Assembly (NCBI GenBank): GCA_021827465.1
Contig: JAKAVX010000155.1
Coordinates: 1-6,611, forward strand
Reading direction: 5' to 3'
Origin: Deltaproteobacteria bacterium
GTDB lineage: Bacteria; Desulfobacterota_B; Binatia; Binatales; Binataceae
Length of the DNA stretch: 6,611 nucleotides
The translations under genes were made by a program, and so were the position numbers. The notes below the pieces were generated by a model that had not been told where the DNA came from, did no database searches, and saw only the letters and a program-made list of their open reading frames with translations. Every line of letters begins with the position of its first letter. Within the stretch, counting starts at the first letter, position 1. Below are positions 1 to 5,242 of the stretch, in pieces.

Positions 1-185
1 GAAGGGGAAGCCGAAGGATCTCGGACAGCTTCGCGAGAGCGAAGCCGGTACTGGTTCTTCGTTCGCAAAGCGCTCCTTGGTTCTGCAATGCCTCTTGAAG
101 GGGACGGGAACCGTGAAAGTGATGGTTGCGCTGGCGATGCGGAGCGGGCGGATTTTTCCTCAGCGGACCCTCACCCGCGCTTCGC
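1..185. other. No convincing gene; hairpin near left edge
   Basis: Two forward frames are open from the left edge (to a TGA near 237 and to one at 264), and one reverse frame is open towards the edge. None shows a recognisable domain, a ribosome-binding site or sensible residue composition, and in this GC-rich DNA open frames of this length are expected by chance. The one clear structure is a perfect 7-bp inverted repeat, GCTTCGC (28-34) and GCGAAGC (39-45), with a GAGA loop of GNRA type. Read on the minus strand, positions 7-22 give GAGATCCTTCGGCTTC, which reminds me of a common extragenic repeat in uncultured bacteria. That is a recollection, not a match I could run. The tail of an upstream gene cannot be excluded. 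Confidence 0.4.
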
Positions 186-211
186 ACCCCGCGAAGCATT
201 CTTCGCGGGGT
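186..211. repeat. Perfect 11-bp hairpin (palindromic repeat)
   Basis: ACCCCGCGAAG at 186-196 and CTTCGCGGGGT at 201-211 are exact reverse complements with a 4-base CATT loop. No T-run follows on the plus strand, so a simple plus-strand terminator is unlikely. On the minus strand an upstream gene would have to lie to the right, where the next gene is on the plus strand. It sits beside two further hairpins of a repeated type and most likely belongs to the same extragenic palindromic cluster. Confidence 0.75.
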
Positions 212-225
212 CCCGCTTCGGCGCG

Positions 226-264
226 ACCTCTCCCTGACTCCGTAGGGAGAGGTTACGGAAACTG
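226..264. repeat. REP-like unit 1: hairpin plus TACGGAAACTG tail
   Basis: ACCTCTCCCT (226-235) and AGGGAGAGGT (244-253) form a perfect 10-bp stem around an 8-base loop. TACGGAAACTG follows directly. The hairpin end and tail, GAGGTTACGGAAA at 249-261, recur exactly at 325-337 after a second hairpin. Both hairpins begin with ACCT and end with AGGT. A stem of different sequence but shared ends and tail, repeated within 76 bases, is typical of REP/BIME-like extragenic elements. No transposase of the REP-associated (RAYT) type is visible in this window. Confidence 0.65.
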
Positions 265-304
265 AACGCGAGGGGCAGATGAGAGCGCGCGGTGCACTTG
301 TGAC

Positions 305-341
305 GTTTCCTCACCTCGCGCGGCGAGGTTACGGAAAACTG
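305..341. repeat. REP-like unit 2: hairpin plus TACGGAAAACTG tail
   Basis: ACCTCGC (313-319) and GCGAGGT (323-329) pair perfectly around a GCG loop and are followed by TACGGAAAACTG. The tail repeats that of unit 1 with one extra A. Here the tail also pairs back upstream: TTTCC at 306-310 complements GGAAA at 333-337, extending the structure through a small internal loop to roughly 305-339. It lies about 75 bases before the kinase start and could affect its transcript, although a structural repeat is the simpler reading. Confidence 0.6.
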
Positions 342-371
342 CGCAGAAAGACGTGACAAAGGCCGGTTCAT

Positions 372-377
372 TTGACA
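372..377 (+). promoter_or_regulatory. Possible -35 box for the two-component operon
   Basis: TTGACA at 372-377 is an exact sigma-70-type -35 hexamer, 37 bases before the kinase start codon. At the expected 16-18 base spacing (about 394-401) there is no good -10 hexamer; the sequence there is CTGACTTG. If used, the transcript would begin near the start codon with almost no leader. It may be a chance match or need an activator. Confidence 0.25.
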
Positions 378-414
378 CGCTCCGCCGGGTGCGCTGACTT
401 GTTGTGGAGTGGGG

Positions 415-2004
415 ATGACTTCTTCATCGGAGTCCACGGAAAACGTCGGGACTGCGCTTGCCCGCCTCGCGCAGGCGGCGCGGGATGCGGTTGACGCGCG
501 GATCTGCCTCGTCTCCGCGTCGATCGGCGGCGAGCCCGAGATAGTGCAATCCGCCGGTACGGATGCGGAATCAAAAGTGGCGGCCGGTGCGATGCTTACG
601 GCGCTGGAACTCGGGCGCGACCGGGAAGCCTCGGGTGACGAGTTGTTTACCGTGCGTCTGTCCCCGGGGGAGATGACCGCTATCTGCGCGGGGACGATTC
701 TTGCGGCGCGCGAAATTCGAGCGGCGGCGTGGGCGCGGGGCGCCGAGAAATCCGTGGCGATGGTCTCCATAGTCGCGGACGCCGAGCGGTTCGACGGTGA
801 ACTCGATGCGGTGGCGTCGCTCGCCTGCGACGGCGCCCTTGCGATCGCCGTGGCGGCGCAAAGGGAAGCGTCGCGCGAATTCTGGCGGTTGCGCGCGACC
901 GAAACGACCGAGAAAAGCGCCCGCGCCCGTTCCGAATCCGAGGAGATCGCGCGTGATTTCGAAAGCCTGGAGCGGATGATCGCGCGCGGCGTGGGCCGCA
1001 GCCCCAGCGAGCGCTACGCCTTGTTCGGCGCGACTCTCGCCGAGGCCGGCCCGTTCGACGGATGGATTGTCGCTATCGCCACGGGCAAGGGACTGGCGCC
1101 GGTCGCAAGCTCGCAACCGGGTGAAATCGGCGCTCTCGACGAAAGCAGCGCGCTTGCACGTTCGTACGCGGAGCACTCGGTGCTGACGCGGCCCGGCTTC
1201 GCTTCCACCGCGAGGGCGTGCGCCGAGGACCGCATCTTTGGACGCCCTTACGTATGCGTGCCGTTCGAAAACGGCGCGATAGCGCTGGCGTCGCGCACGC
1301 CGGTGAGCGAGGGCCTTCGCGCGCGGGTGCAGGCGATAGTCGGCCGGCTTCAGCCGGCGGTGAAATCGTGGTGGCTCCAAGACGAGCTCGGGCGCGAGCG
1401 CGAGCTGGTGCGCAAGCTCGGGCTTCGGATGTTCGCCGCGATAGACGAGGAGCGCGCGCGAATCGCGCGCGACCTTCACGACGACCAGGCGCAACTTCTC
1501 TCGGCGGCGCAAATCGCGCTCTCGGGCGGCCATGAGCAGGCGCGCGGAATTTTCAAGCGGCTTGAAACCGAGCTCAGAAGGCGGGTGCGCGAGCTTCGGC
1601 CGGCGCGGCTCGGCGAAGGCGGCCTCGAAGAGGCGCTGCGCGCGGAGATGGACCGGCTCGGCGAGGCGGGAATCAAGGCGCGGCTCAAGCGCTCGCGCGG
1701 CGCCGGCGCCGAGGCGCTGTCGCGCCCGGTCGAGGAGCTTTGCTACCAGGTCGCGCGCGAGGCGCTCGCCAACGTGGTTCGCCATTCGGGCGCAACCAGC
1801 GTCGAAGTCGCAATCGAGCGCAGGGACGGCGCGGCGCGCATCTCGGTCGTCGACAACGGCCGCGGGATAACGCTCGACCCGGCGCGCGGCGGGATGGGAC
1901 TGCAGGGACTGAGGGAACGGATCGAACTGATGGGCGGAAGGCTGACGATTGATTCCAGACCCGGCGCAACGCGGCTCGTCGCCGATATTCCGGAGCCGGT
2001 CTGA
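415..2004 (+). CDS. Soluble NarL-family sensor histidine kinase
   Basis: Cytoplasmic sensor kinase expected to autophosphorylate on His and pass the phosphate to the regulator encoded next. From the ATG the product has 529 residues. The dimerisation/phosphoacceptor domain (HisKA_3 type, about 335-400) carries ERARIARDLHDDQAQLL with the phosphoacceptor His at 355. The HATPase domain (about 438-528) shows the N box REALANVVRHSGA (Asn 453), the G1 box VVDNGRGI (Asp 480, Gly 482, Gly 484) and the G2 box GGMGLQGL (492-499). No membrane segment or signal peptide is visible. Residues 10-150 and 195-315 look like two GAF-type sensor regions separated by a charged, probably coiled-coil stretch (about 152-190); this domain assignment is inferred. 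GGAG at 406-409 sits five bases before ATG 415 and favours it over the in-frame GTG at 409. The ligand or signal cannot be told. Confidence 0.93.
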   Translation: MTSSSESTENVGTALARLAQAARDAVDARICLVSASIGGEPEIVQSAGTDAESKVAAGAMLTALELGRDREASGDELFTVRLSPGEMTAICAGTILAAREIRAAAWARGAEKSVAMVSIVADAERFDGELDAVASLACDGALAIAVAAQREASREFWRLRATETTEKSARARSESEEIARDFESLERMIARGVGRSPSERYALFGATLAEAGPFDGWIVAIATGKGLAPVASSQPGEIGALDESSALARSYAEHSVLTRPGFASTARACAEDRIFGRPYVCVPFENGAIALASRTPVSEGLRARVQAIVGRLQPAVKSWWLQDELGRERELVRKLGLRMFAAIDEERARIARDLHDDQAQLLSAAQIALSGGHEQARGIFKRLETELRRRVRELRPARLGEGGLEEALRAEMDRLGEAGIKARLKRSRGAGAEALSRPVEELCYQVAREALANVVRHSGATSVEVAIERRDGAARISVVDNGRGITLDPARGGMGLQGLRERIELMGGRLTIDSRPGATRLVADIPEPV

Positions 2005-2660
2005 TGGCGCTCGGCGAACGGATACGGGTTCTTCTCGCCGACGACCATCGGCTGCTGCGCGACGCGCTCAAGTCGGTGCTCGAAAAGGAATGCGACGTCG
2101 TGGGCGAGGCCGAAAACGGCGAGACGGCGATCGAGATGGCGGCGCGTACCCGTCCGCACGTAGTGCTGATGGATATCGGGATGCGCGGGATGGGCGGCCT
2201 TGCCGCGGCGCGTCGGATTGCCGAAGACACGCCCGCCGTGAAGGTGCTTATACTCAGCCAGTACGACGACGAGGAATACGTGATCGAGGCGCTCGAGGAA
2301 GCGCAGGCGGCAGGTTACCTGCTCAAGACCGACGCCGCCGAGGAACTGCTCGCCGCCGTGCGCGCGGTGCATCAGGGGCGGCGCTATCTGAGCCCTTCGG
2401 TCGCGCCGGTGCTGCTCGCGCGGCTTAGACGTCCCGACAAGGAACGGCTCGACAAAACGCCGCATCTGACACGGCGCGAACGCGAGGTGCTGCGCCTGGT
2501 GGGAGAAGGCGCCACCACCAAGGAAATCGCCGCGCGGCTTCGGATAAGCCCGAAGACCGCGCAAGTGCATCGCGACAACCTGAAGCAGAAGCTCGCGCTC
2601 AAGACCACCGCCGACATGGTGCGATGGGCCATCAAGCACAAGATAATCCGAATCGAATGA
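2004..2660 (+). CDS. NarL/LuxR-type response regulator
   Basis: DNA-binding response regulator, 218 residues, the usual length for the NarL/FixJ class. The N-terminal receiver domain (about 7-125) has the acidic pair Asp 13-Asp 14, phosphoacceptor Asp 57 in VVLMDIGM, Ser 85 in LILSQYDDEEY and the conserved Lys 108 in GYLLKT. The C-terminal LuxR helix-turn-helix (about 153-215) reads LTRREREVLRLVGEGATTKEIA, then ISPKTAQVHRDNLKQKL as recognition region. The ATG shares its A with the TGA of the kinase (TGATG), and GGAG at 1992-1995 lies eight bases upstream inside the kinase gene. Translation of the two is therefore probably coupled, and the kinase is almost certainly its partner. Target genes are not visible; no repeated site was found upstream of both this operon and the neighbouring genes. 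Confidence 0.95.
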   Translation: MALGERIRVLLADDHRLLRDALKSVLEKECDVVGEAENGETAIEMAARTRPHVVLMDIGMRGMGGLAAARRIAEDTPAVKVLILSQYDDEEYVIEALEEAQAAGYLLKTDAAEELLAAVRAVHQGRRYLSPSVAPVLLARLRRPDKERLDKTPHLTRREREVLRLVGEGATTKEIAARLRISPKTAQVHRDNLKQKLALKTTADMVRWAIKHKIIRIE

Positions 2661-2664
2661 CCGC

Positions 2665-2678
2665 AAGCCTTCCGGCTT
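2665..2678 (+). other. Small hairpin after the regulator gene
   Basis: AAGCC (2665-2669) and GGCTT (2674-2678) form a 5-bp stem with a TTCC loop just after the regulator stop codon. It is followed by only TG and no T-run, so it is at best a weak terminator. Transcription from the two-component operon into the VOC gene 90 bases downstream remains possible. Confidence 0.3.
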
Positions 2679-2768
2679 TGAACGGGCGTTCCGCTCGCGG
2701 TTTAACTCAGCGGGGCACCGTGCTACTGGTGTGAGGACGTTTCAGCCCACGCTCGGGAGGGAGAACCG

Positions 2769-3332
2769 ATGAAGCGCAGGGGAGTGCATCACCTGGGTCT
2801 GGCGACACTCGATATGGATCGCACGATAGACTTCTACACCAGGAAGCTCGGCTTCGAAGTCGGATGGTGCGACGTTATCGAGCTTCCCGAGGGCGGCAAG
2901 ATAAAGCACGTCTTCTTCGACACCGGCGACGGAACATTTGTCGCGTTCATGCAGCCCGAGAAGGCGGCGGGATTTCCCGAAGAGTTCGCGACCGACATCA
3001 ACAGCGCGCAAAACCTGCCGCCCGTCGTCTATCACTTCGCCTTCTGGATGGACGACGTCAACGAACTGGAAGAGAAGCGCAAGGACCTGGTGGCCAAGGG
3101 CGTGGACGTGACCGCGGTGCTCGACCATGAGTGGTGCCGCTCGATCTACCTGAAGGATCCCAACGGGCTGCTGCTGGAATATTGCGCCACGGTTCGCAAG
3201 TTCAACGACGAAGACAAGATCATGCGGCATCATGAGCAGCCGGGTCCGATGACGACCGATCCGAAGGAAATGGCGAAGGTGCGCGAGATGCTGTTCGGAG
3301 GGCCGCCGCCGAAGGCGAAATCTCCCGTCTGA
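2769..3332 (+). CDS. VOC-superfamily (glyoxalase/dioxygenase fold) protein
   Basis: Single-domain vicinal-oxygen-chelate protein of 187 residues, presumably a metal-dependent enzyme of the glyoxalase I / extradiol dioxygenase / epimerase type; the substrate cannot be read from sequence. The fold shows as the opening GVHHLGLATLDMDRTIDFYTRKLGFEVG (5-32), the second half starting at VVYHFAFWMDDVNELEEKRKDL (86-107) and the closing IYLKDPNGLLLEYC (126-139). His 8, His 89 and Glu 137 sit where VOC enzymes place a two-His-one-Glu metal site, so the protein is probably catalytic rather than a resistance-type binding protein. The C-terminal 40 or so residues extend beyond the domain, are polar and end in PPPKAKSPV. 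The start is supported by GGGAGG at 2755-2760, eight bases before ATG. It is the first gene after the two-component operon and ends ahead of a strong terminator. Confidence 0.85.
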   Translation: MKRRGVHHLGLATLDMDRTIDFYTRKLGFEVGWCDVIELPEGGKIKHVFFDTGDGTFVAFMQPEKAAGFPEEFATDINSAQNLPPVVYHFAFWMDDVNELEEKRKDLVAKGVDVTAVLDHEWCRSIYLKDPNGLLLEYCATVRKFNDEDKIMRHHEQPGPMTTDPKEMAKVREMLFGGPPPKAKSPV

Positions 3333-3348
3333 CGGCTAATCGAAGCCG
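3333..3348 (+). repeat. Inverted repeat after the VOC stop codon
   Basis: CGGCT (3333-3337) and AGCCG (3344-3348) form a 5-bp stem around AATCGA, starting right after the VOC stop codon. It is the first of three consecutive inverted repeats and has no T-run of its own. Confidence 0.4.
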
Positions 3349-3350
3349 AT

Positions 3351-3367
3351 TCGTACGACGCGTACGA
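3351..3367. repeat. 17-bp dyad TCGTACG-ACG-CGTACGA
   Basis: TCGTACG (3351-3357) and CGTACGA (3361-3367) are perfect complements with a 3-base gap. The right arm shares its last two bases (3366-3367) with the first stem bases of the terminator that follows, so both hairpins cannot form fully at once. It could be a protein-binding dyad for the nitroreductase gene downstream, or a structure that competes with termination; neither use can be shown from sequence. Confidence 0.5.
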
Positions 3368-3400
3368 GGGCCGCGGGGTCTCTACCGCGGCTCTTTTCTT
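3366..3400 (+). terminator. Intrinsic terminator of the VOC gene
   Basis: An 11-bp stem (3366-3376 with 3385-3395, including two G-T wobbles) has the GC-rich core GCCGCGG/CCGCGGC and an 8-base loop. TTTTCTT follows, starting within the descending arm at 3394. It lies 33 bases after the VOC stop codon and separates that gene from the nitroreductase gene, which therefore probably has its own promoter in the 60 bases that remain. Confidence 0.8.
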
Positions 3401-3459
3401 GTGCGCGCGATCGTTCGATATTGCGTAATTCATTTTTTCGACAAGAGGGGTTCCTCACG

Positions 3460-4146
3460 ATGGATGAAATCGGACTGTTCGAGGCCATGTACTCCGCGCG
3501 GGCGCTGCGCCGCTTCAAGCCCGACCCGGTCCCCGACGAAGTCATGACCAAGGTGCTCGACGCGGCAATCCGGGCGCCTTCGGGCAGCAATCAGCAGCAC
3601 TGGCTGTTCGTGGTCGTCAAGGACGCCGAGTCGCGGCGCAAGCTCTCCGCGATCTATCACAAGGGCAGCCAGCTCATGATGAAGTATTACGCCAACCGCC
3701 CGCGGCCCGCGCATATGAACGAGGTGGAGGAGAAGCGGCTGCTGAAATCAGCGTCGTATCTTTTCGAGAATATGGACGAGGCTCCGGTTCTGCTGCTCGC
3801 GTGTCTCAAGCAGGAGGGACCGGCCGCGGCGCAAAACCTGCCGCCCGATCTCGCGGGCAGGATGAAGGTGCTTCAGCGCACGACCGGCTCGAGCATCTAT
3901 CCCGCCGTCGAGAACATCATCCTTGCGTGCAGGGCGCTCGGGCTCGGCACCGTGCTGACGACGCTCCATCTGCTGCACGAGGACGAAGCCAAGGCGGTAG
4001 TCGGTCTTCCGCCCGAAGTGCAGACCTACGCGCTTCTTCCGATCGGGTATCCGCGCGACAAGTTCGGCCCGGTAAAGCGCAAGCCGGTCGGCGAAGTTGC
4101 CTGTCTCGATCGATACGGAAATCCCTGGAAGGGAAGCGCCGCGTAG
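3460..4146 (+). CDS. Nitroreductase-family flavoprotein
   Basis: Probable FMN-dependent, NAD(P)H-using oxidoreductase of the nitroreductase superfamily, 228 residues, cytoplasmic and likely a homodimer as in the family. Family marks are the N-terminal SARALRRFKPDPVPDEVMTK (12-31) with the basic residues that hold the FMN phosphate, APSGSNQQHWLFVVV (39-53), the helix SSIYPAVENIILACRALGLGTVLTT (144-168) and the closing LLPIGYPRDKFGPVKRKPVGEV (192-213). The substrate could be a nitroaromatic, a quinone, an enone or a halogenated aromatic; sequence does not choose. AGAGGGG at 3444-3450, nine bases before ATG 3460, supports this start over an in-frame TTG at 3421. The gene has the strand of the upstream VOC gene but a terminator lies between them, and it converges on the dienelactone hydrolase gene downstream. 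Confidence 0.9.
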   Translation: MDEIGLFEAMYSARALRRFKPDPVPDEVMTKVLDAAIRAPSGSNQQHWLFVVVKDAESRRKLSAIYHKGSQLMMKYYANRPRPAHMNEVEEKRLLKSASYLFENMDEAPVLLLACLKQEGPAAAQNLPPDLAGRMKVLQRTTGSSIYPAVENIILACRALGLGTVLTTLHLLHEDEAKAVVGLPPEVQTYALLPIGYPRDKFGPVKRKPVGEVACLDRYGNPWKGSAA

Positions 4147-4166
4147 CCCGCGGGTTTTCGCGGCGC
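4136..4166 (+). other. Stem spanning the nitroreductase stop codon
   Basis: GCGCCGCG (4136-4143) and CGCGGCGC (4159-4166) pair perfectly around a 15-base loop that contains the TAG stop. The loop carries its own small palindrome CCCGCGGG and TTTT at 4155-4158. An alternative short stem, CCGCG (4148-4152) with CGCGG (4159-4163), competes with it. No T-run follows the outer stem, so it is not a textbook terminator, but it may slow transcription or protect the 3' end of the message. Confidence 0.35.
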
Positions 4167-4183
4167 GCGGACAGGCGCGGCGC

Positions 4184-4225
4184 AAAAAAAATTGCGGGGC
4201 GGCGCCAAGCCGGCGTCGCCCCGCA
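4184..4225 (-). terminator. Strong intrinsic terminator of the dienelactone hydrolase gene
   Basis: Read on the minus strand, a 14-bp stem (4212-4225 with 4193-4206, one G-T wobble) around a 5-base loop is followed by one more base and then eight T residues (plus-strand A-run 4184-4191). It starts 25 bases after the stop codon of the minus-strand gene. The run of T lies only on the minus-strand side, so it should end minus-strand transcription and protect the convergent nitroreductase gene from antisense reading. In the plus direction the hairpin has no T-run after it. Confidence 0.9.
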
Positions 4226-4250
4226 TCGGACGAGAAATCGTCCCACTGAT

Positions 4251-4976
4251 TCAGCCGAGATTCGTTTTGAAGAACGCGATCGTCTTCGACCACGCCTCCC
4301 GGGCATGCGTGGGATGGTAGGAGGGGCGCTCGTCGCACATGAAGCCGTGGTCCGCGTCGGCGTAGAGCACGATCTCAGCCTGCTTGCCGGCCTCTTTCAG
4401 CGCGTCGCGGAACCTGTCGACTTCGGCGATCGGAATGAACGCGTCCTTGCCGCCGAAGAAGGCGAGAATCGGCGCGTGCAGTCCCTCGACGTATTCGATC
4501 GGCGCCTTCGCTCCCGGCTGGCGCGACGACACCATCCCGCCGCCGTAGTACGGCGCGCTCGCCTTGACGTCGGGATTGCGGCATGCGGTGAGAAACGAGA
4601 TACGGCCGCCCATGCAGAATCCCACCGTGCCGAAACCGGGCTTCACTTCCTTGAGATTCTTCAGCGTGTTGATGGCGGCGGTCATGTCGGCGACGACCTG
4701 ATCGTCCTTGAGCGTGCCCATCAGGCGGAACGCGCCGGGAAGGTCGTTGTAACCGACGACATTGTTGGGCTCGCGAAAATAAAGGTTCGGCGAAATTGCC
4801 ACGAAGCCTTCGGCCGCGAAGCGGTCGGTGATGCTCTTGATATGGGAGTTGAGGCCGAACGCCTCCATCACGACGACCAAGCCGGGGTACGGACCGCCGG
4901 TCGCGGGCCTGGCCAGATGGCACGGCATCTTTTCGCTCCCGCTTTGTACCATTACGTGTTCGGAAACGACTTCCAT
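4251..4976 (-). CDS. Dienelactone hydrolase family protein
   Basis: Cytoplasmic alpha/beta-hydrolase of the dienelactone hydrolase family, 241 residues, about the family's usual length. Founding members hydrolyse dienelactone to maleylacetate in chlorocatechol breakdown, but many relatives act on other esters or lactones. The Cys-Asp-His triad is visible: Cys 121 in GFCMGG, Asp 178 in FFGGKDAFIP and His 210 in ADADHGFMCDERPSYHP. Glu 38 in VVMEAFGLN matches the glutamate that contacts the catalytic Cys in dienelactone hydrolase. The start at 4976 is fixed by AGGAGG (plus-strand 4986-4991) nine bases upstream. An in-frame ATG at 5210 would add 78 Arg/Ser-rich residues unlike the family and was not used. 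The gene converges with the nitroreductase gene, diverges from the rhomboid gene and ends at a strong terminator. No other ortho-cleavage gene is in the window, so the pathway is open. Confidence 0.92.
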   Translation of the reverse strand: MEVVSEHVMVQSGSEKMPCHLARPATGGPYPGLVVVMEAFGLNSHIKSITDRFAAEGFVAISPNLYFREPNNVVGYNDLPGAFRLMGTLKDDQVVADMTAAINTLKNLKEVKPGFGTVGFCMGGRISFLTACRNPDVKASAPYYGGGMVSSRQPGAKAPIEYVEGLHAPILAFFGGKDAFIPIAEVDRFRDALKEAGKQAEIVLYADADHGFMCDERPSYHPTHAREAWSKTIAFFKTNLG

Positions 4977-5000
4977 CGGGCTTGACCTCCTAGATTGTGA

Positions 5001-5013
5001 ACTTCCCCGAAGT
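5001..5013. promoter_or_regulatory. Small dyad upstream of the hydrolase ribosome-binding site
   Basis: ACTTC (5001-5005) and GAAGT (5009-5013) form an inverted repeat with a CCC centre, ten bases upstream of the hydrolase ribosome-binding site on the minus strand. It could be an operator or a small leader hairpin. Five base pairs is short enough to be chance. Confidence 0.25.
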
Positions 5014-5092
5014 GCGAAGACGCCGGGGAGGCGACGGTTGTGCGTCGAGCGGTGCGCGATGGCGCGGCGACTTTTGTCACCCGCCAAAGACC

Positions 5093-5110
5093 CGAACCGT
5101 CGACGGTCCG
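5093..5110. promoter_or_regulatory. 18-bp near-perfect palindrome between divergent genes
   Basis: ACCGTCGACGGT at 5096-5107 is a perfect 12-bp palindrome. It extends to 18 bp (5093-5110) with only the A5095/C5108 pair mismatched. It lies near the middle of the 266-base region between the hydrolase (minus strand) and the rhomboid gene (plus strand), where a shared operator would be expected. No known regulator site is recognised. Confidence 0.4.
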
Positions 5111-5175
5111 CGACTCTTCTCGCATGAAACGCGCCCGCGCTCAAGCGCGATCGTCCGTGCGCGCCGGCCCTCGAT

Positions 5176-5203
5176 TTGGCGGCGGCTTCGCCGCTACTAT
5201 AGC
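5176..5203 (+). promoter_or_regulatory. Candidate sigma-70 promoter of the rhomboid gene
   Basis: TTGGCG (5176-5181, four of six matches to TTGACA) and TATAGC (5198-5203, four of six matches to TATAAT) are 16 bases apart and would start transcription near 5210, about 33 bases before the rhomboid ATG. The spacer contains a perfect 5-bp inverted repeat, GCGGC (5182-5186) and GCCGC (5190-5194) with a TTC centre, which could be a repressor site or simply GC-rich chance. Confidence 0.4.
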
Positions 5204-5242
5204 GCTCCATCGAAGCCTCTTGCGGTTGTGAACTGAACTCCG

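Noticed and set aside
2..264. Open frame from the left edge as the tail of an upstream protein
   Set aside because: It runs straight through two perfect hairpins, has no recognisable motif, and two other frames here are equally open. Kept only as an unresolved possibility.
571..1785. Long minus-strand open frame (404 codons) opposite the kinase gene
   Set aside because: The product is Arg/Ala/Leu-rich with no domain. Long antisense frames are expected opposite high-GC genes, and the plus strand encodes clear kinase motifs throughout.
1743..2666. Minus-strand open frame (307 codons) opposite the response regulator
   Set aside because: It spans two sense genes and has no ribosome-binding site or recognisable domain; it is an antisense shadow.
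2701..2729. VOC promoter TTTAAC / TACTGG with 17-base spacing
   Set aside because: Only the spacing and a TG extension look right; both hexamers match the consensus weakly.
3801..4985. Plus-strand open frame (394 codons) crossing from nitroreductase through the terminator and antisense to the hydrolase
   Set aside because: It runs through the terminator hairpin and opposite a well-supported hydrolase gene; its composition is low-complexity Arg-rich and no domain is seen.
4977..5210. In-frame N-terminal extension of the dienelactone hydrolase (ATG at 5210 on the minus strand)
   Set aside because: The 78 added residues are Arg/Ser-rich and unlike the family, while a strong AGGAGG site precedes the ATG at 4976.
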